A DNA stretch of 64,000 bases. It comes from Companilactobacillus kimchii DSM 13961 = JCM 10707. Lineage in GTDB: Bacteria; Bacillota; Bacilli; Lactobacillales; Lactobacillaceae. The number at the start of each line of letters is the position of its first letter. Positions within the stretch are counted from its first letter, which is position 1. The notes beneath the pieces are model-generated. The model was not told the DNA's origin. It did not search any database and saw only the letters and a list, made by a program, of their open reading frames with translations. The translations under genes were made by a program, and so were the position numbers. Location: contig NZ_AZDH01000006.1 of assembly GCF_001435445.1 (NCBI RefSeq), positions 1 through 64,000 on the forward strand. Reading direction: 5' to 3'. Below, in pieces: positions 47,147-56,656 of this stretch.

Positions 47147-48439
47147 CTAATCGATAAATACATCCTCAATACTATTTCCGGCTATTGGCGCATCAAACTT
47201 TAAGCCTAACAATTTAGCAAAAGTTGGTGCTTCATCTACCAAATTAGCCTTTTCGACTGTATGATCTTTTTCAACCATTGGTCCATTAAAAATCAAGGTT
47301 GTTTTGTAGCCTGGTTTTTGAGGATGGTAGCCATGAACACCACGATATCGATCAGTATCCCCCATCATCTCAGGAAGTACCTGTTCTACAACATTAGGAC
47401 GATCACTCTCATCAGTAAAGTAATAACCAGCCTTAGCCTCAACCATCAAAGTACAATTAGGATCTGCTCCCATAGCCGCTGCTTCTTGTGATGAATAAAT
47501 TCTTTCTACACCCTCAACACCTGAGATCAGCTCCTTCAAACGTTGGATTTGATCAAAGTTCTTTGTATAGATATAAGTTGAGCCATCACAAGTTTTAGCC
47601 ATTACTGACCAATCTTTCTTGAAAGTTTGATCTTTGATTGGTTTTAGCCAATTTCTCTTTGCAAATAAAGTATTCAAATGAATCATCTTATCAACATTGA
47701 TTTGATAATGATCTCCTAAAATCACAAAGTTGGTATCATCAAAGGTACCTGCTTCCTTAGTAGCGTCGATTACTTGTTTCACATGACCGTCTAATCGATG
47801 CAAAGCTTTCATAGCATCTTCAGAACGAACCCCATATTGATGACGCATGCTATCCATGTCAACCAAATGCAACAACATCAAATTAGGTTGTTTGTTTTTA
47901 ACTGTATCAACCGCACAGGCCGTAATAAAATCATCTAAAGCAGGCTGTTTAATACCGTTACGCAATTTTCCATATTTTTTATCCATTTCTAAAATAAATA
48001 ATGGTGAACTAGCCTTCAATGAAACCAAAACCTGGTTAGTCCAAATTCGATTGGGAAAAATTTCAGCCAAATTGTAGTCAATTTTACTACCGGCTGTAAC
48101 TGGCCAAAGAAAGGCAGCCGTTTTAAGCCCTTTTTTTCGTGCTAAATCATATAATGTCGTTGATTTAACATCCTTTTGATACCAGTACCAATCAGGTGAT
48201 CGACGATTAGGTTGAATCTTAGTATTATTTACAATTCCATGAACGCTTGGATATTGACCGGTGATAATAGTCGTATGCGAAGGATAGGTTAAAGTTGGAT
48301 AAATACCTTGAACTTTTTTGACCCAAGTTCCCCCGTGAACTAACTTGCTCAATGTTGGTAATTCATCGAGATGTTCATCAATATCTCTAAATCCTAGAGA
48401 ATCAAGCGAAATAATGATTAGATGTTGATTTGTTGACAA
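47147..48439 (-). CDS. Alkaline-phosphatase-superfamily phosphodiesterase/nucleotide pyrophosphatase
   Basis: A 430-residue soluble enzyme of the type I phosphodiesterase/nucleotide pyrophosphatase family. It has ISLDSLGFRDI (metal aspartate) near 10, the nucleophile-like threonine in PTLTYPSHTTIITGQYP near 48-65, VDMDSMRHQYG near 190, LGDHYQIN near 240 and HGYHPQKP near 375. These give the usual six metal ligands. No signal peptide, so a cytosolic role is likely. The substrate (phosphodiester or phosphonate) cannot be told. Paired with the UMF1 transporter. Confidence 0.85.
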   Translation of the reverse strand: MSTNQHLIIISLDSLGFRDIDEHLDELPTLSKLVHGGTWVKKVQGIYPTLTYPSHTTIITGQYPSVHGIVNNTKIQPNRRSPDWYWYQKDVKSTTLYDLARKKGLKTAAFLWPVTAGSKIDYNLAEIFPNRIWTNQVLVSLKASSPLFILEMDKKYGKLRNGIKQPALDDFITACAVDTVKNKQPNLMLLHLVDMDSMRHQYGVRSEDAMKALHRLDGHVKQVIDATKEAGTFDDTNFVILGDHYQINVDKMIHLNTLFAKRNWLKPIKDQTFKKDWSVMAKTCDGSTYIYTKNFDQIQRLKELISGVEGVERIYSSQEAAAMGADPNCTLMVEAKAGYYFTDESDRPNVVEQVLPEMMGDTDRYRGVHGYHPQKPGYKTTLIFNGPMVEKDHTVEKANLVDEAPTFAKLLGLKFDAPIAGNSIEDVFID

Positions 48440-48507
48440 TTCCTTCTCCTCTTTTCACAAACTACATGAAAATATTATATCGCAGTTGAGAAAGACTTGT
48501 AACGAAA

Positions 48508-48549
48508 CAAAAAGATAGAGACAAAAAATTAATTTTGTCTCTATCTTTT
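48508..48549 (-). terminator. Terminator after pgcA
   Basis: Minus strand AAAGATAGAGACAAAA / TTTTGTCTCTATCTTT, a 16-bp stem with a 6-nt loop, followed by T-rich sequence. Confidence 0.92.
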
Positions 48550-48552
48550 ATT

Positions 48553-50271
48553 TTATTCCCAGCCTTCGATTTCTTTAGCAAAATCAGCTAGTTTTTGTGC
48601 GGCATTAGCCTCTGTATCAGCCTTAACGCCAATATAGAATTTCAATTTTGGTTCAGTACCTGAAGGTCTAGCAGCAACCCAAGTATCATCGGCTAAAACA
48701 TATTTTAATACGTCAGCCTTTGGTAATCCTGTAGGTTTAACACCTGCTTCGGTGGTATCTGTGTCTTTCAAATAATCGATTGATTCAACAACCTTAACGC
48801 CATTGATTTCGTCGATACCTTCTTCACGAAGAGTCTTCATAATTTGAGCCATCTTATCTTTACCAGAGATACCTTCAAAAGTCTTAGAGATAGTCTTTTC
48901 ACGATAGTAACCAAATTCTTTATAAAGATCCTCTAGTGCATCATAGATAGTCTTACCCTTTGATTCATAGTAAGCAGCAGCTTCAGCCAACAATAAAGTT
49001 GATTGCATAGCATCCTTATCACGAACAAATGGCTTTACAAGATATCCATAACTCTCTTCAAATCCGAAGAGGAATTCATTGCTACCAGTCTTTTCAAATT
49101 GTTCGATCTTTTCAGCAATATACTTGAATCCAGTCAAAACATCGAGCATCTCGACGTTGTACTTATTAGCAATAGCAGTTGCTAGTTCAGACGAGACGAT
49201 AGACTTAACAACAGCTCCATTAGCTGGTAATTGATTAAGGCCTTTCTTTGCTTGCAACAAATAATTCAAAAGAACTGAAGCAATTTGATTACCTGTCATC
49301 AACTTGTAAGAACCATTTGGCTGTTTAACTGCAGCTCCTAGACGATCAGCATCAGGATCTGTTGCAATCAAAATATTAGCGCCAATCTTCTTACCACGTT
49401 CAATTGCTAAATCAAAAGTTTGGGCAAACTCAGGATTAGGGAATGGTGTTGTAGCAAACTCAGGATCTAAAATGGCTTGTTCAGTTACCATATTAAAATT
49501 CTTAAATCCTAATTTTTGGAAAATTCGAGGGGCAATCATCTTACCAGTACCATGAAGTGGTGAATAAACAAACTTCATTTTGTCACCAATATTGTTGATC
49601 AAATCACGATTAACAATCACCGTCTCCAAATTCTTCATGTAATTTAAATCAACATCTTCACCAATAAGAGTTAATAATTTTTCTTCTCTTAATTTTGTTA
49701 CAGGCTTTACTTTAATAGCAAATAGATTGCTAGCTTTTCTAGCAAAACTAGTAATATTATCTGATTCAACTGGTGGCATTTGACCACCATCTGGTCCATA
49801 AATTTTAAATCCATTATATTGCTTAGGATTATGGCTAGCAGTAATCATAATACCGGCATATGTAGGTATACTTCTTACTGCAAAAGATAATTCCGGTGTA
49901 GGTCTTAAACTATCAAACACATAACTGTGAATTCCATGGGCTCCCAAAACTTTTGCTGATTCATAAGCAAAATCTTGTGAATAGTAACGTGAATCATAAC
50001 TGATTGCTACACCTTGTGACTTCAACTTATCATCCAGAGTATCCATGAAAGAAGCCAAACCTTCGGCTGCTTGACGAACAGTATAAATGTTCATTCTATT
50101 AATACCAGGTCCAATGAGACCACGCATACCAGCAGTACCGAATTCCATTGGTTCATAGAAAGCTTCTTCCGCAACCTTATCATCATTCTTCATTTCATTA
50201 AGTTGCTCTTTCATATCTGGATCCAAATCTTTATAGTCGAGCCATTGTTGCATATTATCTTGCCAAGACAT
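48553..50271 (-). CDS. pgcA: Phospho-sugar mutase PgcA (alpha-phosphoglucomutase type)
   Basis: Interconverts glucose 6-phosphate and glucose 1-phosphate, supplying UDP-glucose for glycolipid and wall polymers. I place the start at MSWQDNMQQW (50271), preceded by AGGAGGACAAG. Of 572 residues, the phosphoserine motif TASHNPKQYNGFK has Ser146, the metal loop is DPDADRLG near 305, the sugar loop GFEESYG near 405, and the phosphate loop RPSGTEPK near 535. All key residues are intact. It may feed LafA through UDP-glucose. An operator-like palindrome lies over its start site. Confidence 0.95.
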   Translation of the reverse strand: MSWQDNMQQWLDYKDLDPDMKEQLNEMKNDDKVAEEAFYEPMEFGTAGMRGLIGPGINRMNIYTVRQAAEGLASFMDTLDDKLKSQGVAISYDSRYYSQDFAYESAKVLGAHGIHSYVFDSLRPTPELSFAVRSIPTYAGIMITASHNPKQYNGFKIYGPDGGQMPPVESDNITSFARKASNLFAIKVKPVTKLREEKLLTLIGEDVDLNYMKNLETVIVNRDLINNIGDKMKFVYSPLHGTGKMIAPRIFQKLGFKNFNMVTEQAILDPEFATTPFPNPEFAQTFDLAIERGKKIGANILIATDPDADRLGAAVKQPNGSYKLMTGNQIASVLLNYLLQAKKGLNQLPANGAVVKSIVSSELATAIANKYNVEMLDVLTGFKYIAEKIEQFEKTGSNEFLFGFEESYGYLVKPFVRDKDAMQSTLLLAEAAAYYESKGKTIYDALEDLYKEFGYYREKTISKTFEGISGKDKMAQIMKTLREEGIDEINGVKVVESIDYLKDTDTTEAGVKPTGLPKADVLKYVLADDTWVAARPSGTEPKLKFYIGVKADTEANAAQKLADFAKEIEGWE

Positions 50272-50287
50272 AACTTGTCCTCCTAAT

Positions 50288-50314
50288 TTGTAAGTACTTA
50301 CAACCATTATATCA
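50288..50314 (-). promoter_or_regulatory. pgcA promoter with palindromic operator candidate
   Basis: The minus strand has TGATATAAT (50314-50306), an extended -10 with consensus TATAAT. Directly downstream is TTGTAAGTACTTACAA (50288-50303), a perfect 16-bp palindrome covering the likely start site and ending just before AGGAGG. No regulator I can name has exactly this site; Rex sites (TTGTGA-N6-TCACAA) are similar but longer. Confidence 0.6.
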
Positions 50315-50400
50315 ATCATAGAGTACCATTTATATTTGATTACGACACTTTAAGCTATTTTTTTTAAAATATCCTTAAAAATCGACCACAAATACACAAA

Positions 50401-50655
50401 TTATTCGAGATTATTACTGATGATTCTGTTTATATCCGTATCATAGTATCTTGCCAATGCAATTAGTGTATCAATATCTGGCATTCTAATACCTGTCTCA
50501 TAGTGAGATAAAGTTGTTACATCAATATTCAAATGTCTTGCTACTTCTTTTTGAGTTACATTCTTTTCTTTTCTTAAGACTTTAAGGTTTCTAGCAATAT
50601 TGAAACCAGATTCGTTCATCAATTGATTTATTTTTTTATCTACTACTTCACGCAT
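50401..50655 (-). CDS. Small XRE-family DNA-binding protein
   Basis: An 84-residue protein that is mostly one helix-turn-helix (about 22-78: NLKVLRKEKNVTQKEVARHLNIDVTTLSHYETG). The start is ATG at 50655 with AGGAA 9 nt upstream; an earlier in-frame GTG would abut that site. It is monocistronic, upstream of pgcA. Its promoter has a palindrome between -35 and -10, so it probably represses itself. No toxin partner is adjacent. Targets unknown. Confidence 0.85.
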   Translation of the reverse strand: MREVVDKKINQLMNESGFNIARNLKVLRKEKNVTQKEVARHLNIDVTTLSHYETGIRMPDIDTLIALARYYDTDINRIISNNLE

Positions 50656-50682
50656 AAGAATCACTTCCTGTCTTTTACTAAT

Positions 50683-50711
50683 AGTATATGTTTAAACATG
50701 TCTATATTCAA
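50683..50711 (-). promoter_or_regulatory. XRE gene promoter with internal palindrome
   Basis: Minus strand TTGAAT (50711-50706), 17-bp spacer, TATACT (50688-50683). The spacer contains ATGTTTAAACAT (50688-50699), a perfect 12-bp palindrome, the usual place for a repressor of the XRE class. Confidence 0.65.
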
Positions 50712-50767
50712 ACCAAATGCTAATAATAATTTTTTCGATATTTAGTCTTTTATTATTAGGTCAAGGT

Positions 50768-50811
50768 ACAAAAAAAGGATTACAAAATGGATATTCTCCA
50801 TTTCATAATCC
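50768..50811 (-). terminator. Terminator after trxB
   Basis: Minus strand GGATTATGAAATGGA / TCCATTTTGTAATCC with one wobble or mismatch, a 5-nt loop and seven T. Confidence 0.9.
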
Positions 50812-50834
50812 TCACATTCATAATGCTTCTTATA

Positions 50835-51776
50835 CTATTTTGTTATTACCTTATCATCAGCAAGTTCTTGAATATAACTGTATGCTTGTTGACCAGCTAT
50901 ACCACCCTCACCAACAGCTGTAGCTACTTGACGAAGATCTTTCTTACGAACATCCCCAACAGCAAAAATACCAGGGATATTTGTTTGCATATGTTCATTA
51001 GTGTTGATCCATCCATCTTCATCCAAAACACCTAAGTCCTTGAATGGTTCTGTCATTGGCTTGATACCAACGTAAATGAAAGCACCTTTGGCTGGAACAA
51101 CGTGTTCTTCGCCAGTCTTCTTATCAACATATTTAACACCGGAGACTTTATCGTCATCACTCGTAATTTCCTTAACATCGGCATTCCAGACAAACTTGAT
51201 CTTGTCATTCTTAAATGCACGATCTTGCAAAATCTTTTGAGCACGCAATTGGTCACGACGGTGAATAATTGTTACTGACTTAGCTAGTTGTGTAAGGTAA
51301 ATTCCCTCTTCAACAGCAGAATCTCCACCACCGATAACAGCAACGTCTTGATCCTTGAAGAAAGCACCATCACAAACGGCACAATAAGAAACACCACGTC
51401 CTGACAATTCATTTTCACCAGGAACCCCAATCTTCTTATACTGTGAACCAGTCGCAATGATTAATGCTTTAGCTTCATAATCACCATCATCAGTGTGGAT
51501 AATTTTAACATTGCCTTTATCTTCTACTGATTGAACGGCACCATAACCAAAATCAGCACCAAACTGAGTTGAAGATTTATACATTCTTTCACTCAAATCT
51601 GGACCCAAAATTGATTCAAATCCAGGATAATTTTCAATTGCAGCGGTGTTGTTCATTTGACCACCGTAGATACCACGATCAAGAATCATTACTGAAAGGT
51701 TGGCACGTGAAGCATATAAAGCGGCAGTTAATCCACCAGGACCTGCCCCAATAATTACTACATCGTATGTTTTCAT
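50835..51776 (-). CDS. trxB: Thioredoxin reductase
   Basis: FAD-dependent NADPH:thioredoxin oxidoreductase. The 313-residue protein has the FAD-binding GAGPGGLTAALYASRA near 11, the redox pair CAVC (Cys132 and Cys135), the NADPH-binding GGGDSAVEE near 152, and the C-terminal FAVGDVRKKDLRQVATAVGEG. All functional motifs are intact. It has its own good promoter but lies 65 bp downstream of lgt with no terminator between, so readthrough is possible. Confidence 0.97.
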   Translation of the reverse strand: MKTYDVVIIGAGPGGLTAALYASRANLSVMILDRGIYGGQMNNTAAIENYPGFESILGPDLSERMYKSSTQFGADFGYGAVQSVEDKGNVKIIHTDDGDYEAKALIIATGSQYKKIGVPGENELSGRGVSYCAVCDGAFFKDQDVAVIGGGDSAVEEGIYLTQLAKSVTIIHRRDQLRAQKILQDRAFKNDKIKFVWNADVKEITSDDDKVSGVKYVDKKTGEEHVVPAKGAFIYVGIKPMTEPFKDLGVLDEDGWINTNEHMQTNIPGIFAVGDVRKKDLRQVATAVGEGGIAGQQAYSYIQELADDKVITK

Positions 51777-51804
51777 CGTCGAATTACCTCCTATTACTCA
51801 ACAA

Positions 51805-51832
51805 ATATTACCATTTATTTTTTAATTATCAA
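51805..51832 (-). promoter_or_regulatory. trxB promoter
   Basis: Minus strand TTGATA (51832-51827), 16-bp spacer, TAATAT (51810-51805) with an upstream TGG that extends the -10. Confidence 0.7.
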
Positions 51833-51841
51833 TTAGATTGC

Positions 51842-52657
51842 TCACAACTCATTATACCAAGGATCATTTTCATTCTTTCGACGATAAATAAAAATTCCAA
51901 TAGCAGCGAAAAATAGTACTAGTGACAATACTTGTGAAACTCTTACGCCTGGTAAAATATATAAACTATCAGTCCGCATACCTTCAACGAAGAATCTAAC
52001 CGCTGGATACCAAATTAAATATGTTAAAAATACCTCACCGCGTTTTAACAAATGCTTACGATTTCTCAAAATTAAAATTAAAACTAAACCTATTAAATTA
52101 CCAACAGATTCATATAAGAATGTTGGCTGACGATAAGCACCATTGATATACATCTGTTCAACAATGAAATGTGGTATATGTAAAGATTGTAAAAAGTTTA
52201 AAGTAGTCTTAGCACCAAAGGCCTCTTGATTCATGAAATTGCCCCAACGACCAACTATCTGTCCTAAAAGAACTGAAGGTGCAGCAATATCTAACATCAA
52301 CCAAGGAGAAATATTTCTTTTCTTGCATAGAACCAGTAAAACAATAAATGCTGCAATTAAACCACCATAAATTGCAATACCACCATGCCAGAGCTTAATT
52401 ATTTCACTGGGATTAGCCAAATAATATGGTAATTCAAAAATAACATAATACAGACGAGCACCAACTAAAGCAATTGGAACCCCATATAAGACTAAGTCCA
52501 AAATATTATCTGGATCTAGATGTCTTTTTTTTGCTTCACGCATTGCCATGATAACTCCAATCAGAGCACCCATAGCAATAATAACTCCGTACCAATGAAT
52601 CTCTAAGCCACCTAGATTTAAAGCAATTGGGTTTAATGCTAGCAAATCAAAATTCAT
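51842..52657 (-). CDS. lgt: Prolipoprotein diacylglyceryl transferase Lgt
   Basis: Attaches diacylglycerol from phosphatidylglycerol to lipobox cysteines, the first step in lipoprotein maturation. A 271-residue polytopic protein with about seven membrane segments; [14 protein letters not shown] near 22, the core [11 protein letters not shown] near 90, [13 protein letters not shown] near 137, and the C-terminal [11 protein letters not shown]. Its substrates here include PstS. The start overlaps the hprK stop (TAATG), as in many Firmicutes. Confidence 0.96.
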   Translation of the reverse strand: MNFDLLALNPIALNLGGLEIHWYGVIIAMGALIGVIMAMREAKKRHLDPDNILDLVLYGVPIALVGARLYYVIFELPYYLANPSEIIKLWHGGIAIYGGLIAAFIVLLVLCKKRNISPWLMLDIAAPSVLLGQIVGRWGNFMNQEAFGAKTTLNFLQSLHIPHFIVEQMYINGAYRQPTFLYESVGNLIGLVLILILRNRKHLLKRGEVFLTYLIWYPAVRFFVEGMRTDSLYILPGVRVSQVLSLVLFFAAIGIFIYRRKNENDPWYNEL

Positions 52658-53622
52658 TACTTACCTTCTCCATCTTTTTCATTCTTTGTTTTTTCTTCAT
52701 TTTCTTTGATCAACAATCCTAAATTGTCTTCAAACTTCTTTGTAGCGTCATAACCCATCTTCTTAGCACGATAGTTCATAGCAGCTACTTCAATAATGAT
52801 AGAGATATTACGACCAACTTTAACAGGGACGGTAATTTGTGGTACGTCAACGTCAAAGAAAGTACGTCTATCCTCCAAAGTACCGATACGGTCATAATTC
52901 TTATCGGCAGACCAGTTTTCCAAATTAATAATCAATTGAATCTCGCTTTGTGAACGGACAGCCCCGGCTCCAAAAAGATTCATAACATCAATAATTCCGA
53001 TACCACGGATTTCTAATAAGTGATTCAAAATCTTAGGTGCTTCACCAACAATAGTTTTTTCATCACGTTGATATACATCAACACGATCATCAGCGATTAA
53101 ACGGTGACCACGTTTAATTAGTTCCAAAGCTGTTTCACTTTTACCAATTCCTGAATGACCAGTCAATAAGATTCCAATACCATAAACATCTACTAAAACA
53201 CCATGAATTGATTCTCTAGGAGCTAGCTTCTCGTCCAAATATTCGGTAATCATACTTGATAGTCTAGTTGTTGGTAATTCTGATCCAATAACTGGAACGT
53301 GATGTTCTTTAGCAGCTCTCAATAATTCCTTACTTGGTTGAATATTTCTCGAGATTAAAAGAACTGGCGTATCTTCACGACATAATTCAAGCATCACCTT
53401 ATAACGATTATTGGAAGTCATTGAACGAGAATATGAAGTTTCTGTTTGACCAAATAATTGAATTCGTTCACTTGGATAATAATCAAAATAACCCGTCAAT
53501 TCGATGCCCGGACGAGAAATATCGGTCGTTATGACTTTTTTATCTTTTAATAACTCTTCTCCAGCATAAACCTTCAATTCGTTATCCTTTACCATTTGAG
53601 ATACTGTAACAAAATTTGTCAT
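52657..53622 (-). CDS. hprK: HPr kinase/phosphorylase
   Basis: Phosphorylates HPr at Ser46, the master switch of carbon catabolite control, and reverses this with phosphate. The 321-residue protein has an N-terminal domain, then Walker [10 protein letters not shown] (residues 155-163), [13 protein letters not shown] near 170 and the signature [20 protein letters not shown] near 200-220. All family motifs are present. It is translationally coupled to lgt. Confidence 0.97.
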   Translation of the reverse strand: MTNFVTVSQMVKDNELKVYAGEELLKDKKVITTDISRPGIELTGYFDYYPSERIQLFGQTETSYSRSMTSNNRYKVMLELCREDTPVLLISRNIQPSKELLRAAKEHHVPVIGSELPTTRLSSMITEYLDEKLAPRESIHGVLVDVYGIGILLTGHSGIGKSETALELIKRGHRLIADDRVDVYQRDEKTIVGEAPKILNHLLEIRGIGIIDVMNLFGAGAVRSQSEIQLIINLENWSADKNYDRIGTLEDRRTFFDVDVPQITVPVKVGRNISIIIEVAAMNYRAKKMGYDATKKFEDNLGLLIKENEEKTKNEKDGEGK

Positions 53623-53672
53623 TGCTAACCCCCACAGATTCTTTATTTATAATAATTTTATCATTTTAGAAA

Positions 53673-53698
53673 CAAAAAAACGCGTTCTAGACGCGTCT
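53673..53698 (-). terminator. Terminator overlapping the end of the YvlD-like gene
   Basis: Minus strand ACGCGT / ACGCGT around a 5-nt loop (CTAGA), then seven T. The loop contains the stop codon of the gene. Confidence 0.8.
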
Positions 53699-54052
53699 TT
53701 GAAAATTATTCATTGTGTAACTATTAATGATCGAATTACAAATTGCCAGAATAACCGCAACGACTAGTGCTGAACCAAATCCATTGAAGTAAAAACTATT
53801 CGCCCCAACTAGTGCTGAAGTCAATTCTAGAGTAATCGCATTAATTACAAATGAAAATAGTCCAAATGTAATAAATGTAATCGGTAGAGAAATAATATGT
53901 AGGAGTGGTTTGATTGTCCAGTTCAAAATAGCTAGTACCAAACTAGCAATAATCGCTGTGGCTAAAGTGTCCACTCTAAACATACCGGGCAATAGTCTAG
54001 CAATTGCTAGAAACAAAAGCGTCTGTATTGCCACTTTTATAAGTAACTTCAT
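53687..54052 (-). CDS. YvlD-like small membrane protein (phage-holin family IV fold)
   Basis: A 121-residue, very hydrophobic protein with about four membrane segments. The central segment LAILNWTIKPLLHIISLPITFITFGLF fits the YvlD/phage holin 4 family. Despite the family name, these chromosomal proteins are not lysis holins; in Bacillus YvlD is tied to the envelope-stress operon. Here it follows a PspC-domain gene by 24 bp, which fits that pattern. Confidence 0.8.
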   Translation of the reverse strand: MKLLIKVAIQTLLFLAIARLLPGMFRVDTLATAIIASLVLAILNWTIKPLLHIISLPITFITFGLFSFVINAITLELTSALVGANSFYFNGFGSALVVAVILAICNSIINSYTMNNFQRRV

Positions 54053-54076
54053 TTCATACCCTCATTCTTTTTTGAA

Positions 54077-54328
54077 TCAGTAATATTTTTTGGCAGCTTT
54101 AGTGCCACGCTTTCTCTTATTAAAATCCGTCTCTTGGATATTTCGTTTTTCTGGTAAAGAAAATACTAGGATTATATAAACCAAGGCTGGCAGAAAATAA
54201 GTAAAAGGCAACAGAAAGATAAAAGCTAAACGTATCCAAGTCGAATCAACGCTAAAGTAAGCACCTAAACCACCGCATACACCTGCTAACATTCGATCCG
54301 TACTAGATCTTGTGATTCTTTCTTTCAT
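54077..54328 (-). CDS. PspC-domain membrane protein
   Basis: An 83-residue protein with a PspC domain: RSSTDRMLAGVCGGLGAYFSVDSTWIRL near 8-35, then a hydrophobic segment (36-57) and a basic tail. PspC-like proteins in Firmicutes sense or respond to envelope stress with YvlD-type partners. GAGGTGAA precedes the ATG. Cotranscribed with the YvlD-like gene and followed by a terminator. Confidence 0.87.
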   Translation of the reverse strand: MKERITRSSTDRMLAGVCGGLGAYFSVDSTWIRLAFIFLLPFTYFLPALVYIILVFSLPEKRNIQETDFNKRKRGTKAAKKYY

Positions 54329-54385
54329 ATAAATTCACCTCAACTTGTCCAAAAAATATACTACATATTCAAGAAAATATCAATT

Positions 54386-55066
54386 TTACTCATCGACATC
54401 AGGAATATGCTTCCGATTCAGTTCTACCACATGTCCAGTGTTCAAGTAAACAACCCATTCACAAATATTGGTTGCATAATCACCAACACGTTCCAAATAA
54501 CTGGCTACAAGCATATACGACGAACCACTTAAAACATTCTCCACAGTTTTTTGCATATCTTTGATACATAACTCATTGATTAAGGTACTCTTTGCGTCAA
54601 TTTCCACATCACGATGAGCAACTTCTTCAGCCATTTTGCTATCCTTTTTCAAGTAAGCTTCCAGTGAATCTTCAACAATACTTGTACTCATCTCACCCAT
54701 TTCCGCAATTAGTTTTTCAATCTCGGGAATTCTTGTTTCACCCTTAACTCTAATTGTTTCTTGAGCAATACTTACCGCATGATCGCCCATTCTTTCTAAA
54801 TCAGAACTAGCCTTTAAAACCGTTACAATCATTCTCAAATCAGATGTAACTGGCTGTTGTAAAGCAATCATTTCAAAAGATTCTTTTTCCAAATCCATCT
54901 CTCGTTTATTAATCACATGATCATTACGAATTACTTCTTTGGCTAAAGATTTATCATGATCAATATATGCTTTAACAGATTTCATGATGGCTTCACTCGC
55001 CATCATACCCATTTCTGAGAATCGTAAATGTAAGTTATTTAATTGTTCTTCGAAAGTAGTGCGCAT
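54386..55066 (-). CDS. phoU: Phosphate uptake regulator PhoU
   Basis: A 226-residue all-helical protein with two repeated PhoU domains, each with a metal-binding helix pattern (E/DxxxD): KSVKAYIDHDKSLAKEV near 25 and YLKKDSKMAEEVAHRDVEID near 130. It links Pst transporter state to PhoR. It is last in the pstS-pstC-pstA-pstB-pstB-phoU group, 10 bp downstream of the second pstB. Confidence 0.95.
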   Translation of the reverse strand: MRTTFEEQLNNLHLRFSEMGMMASEAIMKSVKAYIDHDKSLAKEVIRNDHVINKREMDLEKESFEMIALQQPVTSDLRMIVTVLKASSDLERMGDHAVSIAQETIRVKGETRIPEIEKLIAEMGEMSTSIVEDSLEAYLKKDSKMAEEVAHRDVEIDAKSTLINELCIKDMQKTVENVLSGSSYMLVASYLERVGDYATNICEWVVYLNTGHVVELNRKHIPDVDE

Positions 55067-55076
55067 CGTTTTTCTC

Positions 55077-55835
55077 CTAACCGAATTTTCCTGAAATATA
55101 ATCTTCAGTCTGTTTCTCTTTTGGATTTAAGAAAATATTCTTTGTTTTATCTGCTTCAATTAATTCTCCATTTAGGAAGAAGGCTGTTTGATCGGATATT
55201 CTCGAAGCCTGTTGCATATTATGTGTAACAGTAATGATAGTGTAATCCTCACGTAGTGCTAACATTGTATCTTCAACCTTTGCCGACGAAATAGGATCCA
55301 AAGCCGAAGTTGGTTCGTCTAATAAAATAATATCAGGTTTCACTGCTAAAACTCTAGCAATACATACTCTTTGTTGTTGGCCACCTGATAATGATAATGC
55401 GCTTTGATGCAATTTATCCTTCACATCATCCCAAACAGCAGCATTCTTCAAGCTAGTTTCAACTGCTTCATCCAAAATTGACTTATCTTTAACACCGGCC
55501 AATCTTAATCCATAAACTACATTGTCATAAATTGAGAATGGGAATGGATTAGGTTGTTGAAACACCATTCCAACTTGTTTTCTCAAAGCTACAGTATCAA
55601 CATTTGGAGAATAAATATTCTTACCATCCAATGAAATTGTACCCGTAATGGTTACATCAGGAATCAAATCATTCATTCGATTTAAACACCTTAAATATGT
55701 TGATTTACCACAACCAGAAGGACCAATTAAAGCGGTGATCTCGTTCTTATTAAAATCTAAATTAATACCCTTTAATGCTTCTTTTTTTCCATAAAATAAA
55801 TGTACATCGGAAGATGTCAAAATTTTCTTTGCCAA
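55077..55835 (-). CDS. pstB: Phosphate ABC transporter ATP-binding protein PstB (second copy)
   Basis: A 252-residue ABC ATPase. Walker [12 protein letters not shown] near 38, Q-loop VFQQPNPF near 90, signature [16 protein letters not shown] near 148 and Walker [13 protein letters not shown] near 170 are intact. The C-terminal ISGKFG matches PstB. It follows the first pstB by 11 bp; the pair differs at many positions, so it is an old duplication, which is common in lactobacilli. Confidence 0.95.
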   Translation of the reverse strand: MAKKILTSSDVHLFYGKKEALKGINLDFNKNEITALIGPSGCGKSTYLRCLNRMNDLIPDVTITGTISLDGKNIYSPNVDTVALRKQVGMVFQQPNPFPFSIYDNVVYGLRLAGVKDKSILDEAVETSLKNAAVWDDVKDKLHQSALSLSGGQQQRVCIARVLAVKPDIILLDEPTSALDPISSAKVEDTMLALREDYTIITVTHNMQQASRISDQTAFFLNGELIEADKTKNIFLNPKEKQTEDYISGKFG

Positions 55836-55846
55836 ATTTAACGCTC

Positions 55847-56653
55847 CTATCCAAAGTGTCCCGAAACATAATCTTCTGTTATTTTAATCTTTGGACGAGT
55901 GAATATCTTTCTCGTCTCATTAAATTCCACAGCATGACCTAAATGGAAAAATGCCGTATAATCGCTTATTCTAGCGGCCTGTTGCATATTATGCGTAACG
56001 ATAATAATTGTATAATTATCTTTCAAATTCATCATGGTCTCTTCAACATTCGAAGTTGAAATTGGATCTAGCGCACTAGCTGGCTCATCCATCAAAAGAA
56101 TATCTGGTTTCATTGCAATCGCTCTGGCAATACAGAGACGTTGTTGTTGTCCACCTGAAAGAGCTAAAGCACTTTTATTAAGATCATCCTTTACTTGATC
56201 CCACAATGAAGCTTGTTTCAACGTTGTCTCGACTATTTCATCTAATTTCTTTTTATCGTGTAGTCCGTGACGTTTTAGTGCAAAAGTAATATTATCATAA
56301 ATCGATTTAGAAAATGGATTAGGCCGTTGAAAGACCATTCCAATATGCTTTCTTACTTCATAAATATCAACATTATTCTTATTGATATCCAACCCACGAT
56401 ACATTATTTTACCCTTAACACTTGCACCTTCAACATTATCGTTCATACGATTCAATGATCTTAAGAACGTTGATTTACCGGAACCAGAGGCTCCAATTAA
56501 GGATGTTATTTTGTATCTTTCAAATTGCAAAGAGGCCTTATGTATTGCTTCTTTTTCGCCATAAAATACTTGTAAATCTTCAGTCTTCATGGCGATTTCA
56601 TGCTTGTCTTCATCCAAATGAAGGATGTATTGTTGATCATTTTGTTCAATCAT
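55847..56653 (-). CDS. pstB: Phosphate ABC transporter ATP-binding protein PstB (first copy)
   Basis: A 268-residue ABC ATPase with Walker [12 protein letters not shown] near 57, Q-loop VFQRPNPF near 110, signature [16 protein letters not shown] near 170 and Walker [14 protein letters not shown] near 190. It has about 18 extra N-terminal residues compared with the second copy. It is 3 bp downstream of pstA. Both subunits may form a heterodimer or alternate forms; the sequence cannot tell. Confidence 0.95.
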   Translation of the reverse strand: MIEQNDQQYILHLDEDKHEIAMKTEDLQVFYGEKEAIHKASLQFERYKITSLIGASGSGKSTFLRSLNRMNDNVEGASVKGKIMYRGLDINKNNVDIYEVRKHIGMVFQRPNPFSKSIYDNITFALKRHGLHDKKKLDEIVETTLKQASLWDQVKDDLNKSALALSGGQQQRLCIARAIAMKPDILLMDEPASALDPISTSNVEETMMNLKDNYTIIIVTHNMQQAARISDYTAFFHLGHAVEFNETRKIFTRPKIKITEDYVSGHFG

Positions 56654-56656
56654 ATC

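Noticed and set aside
53687-54052. Phage holin annotation for the YvlD-like protein
   Set aside because: No lysin or other phage gene is near; the fold and PspC neighbour fit a chromosomal envelope protein.
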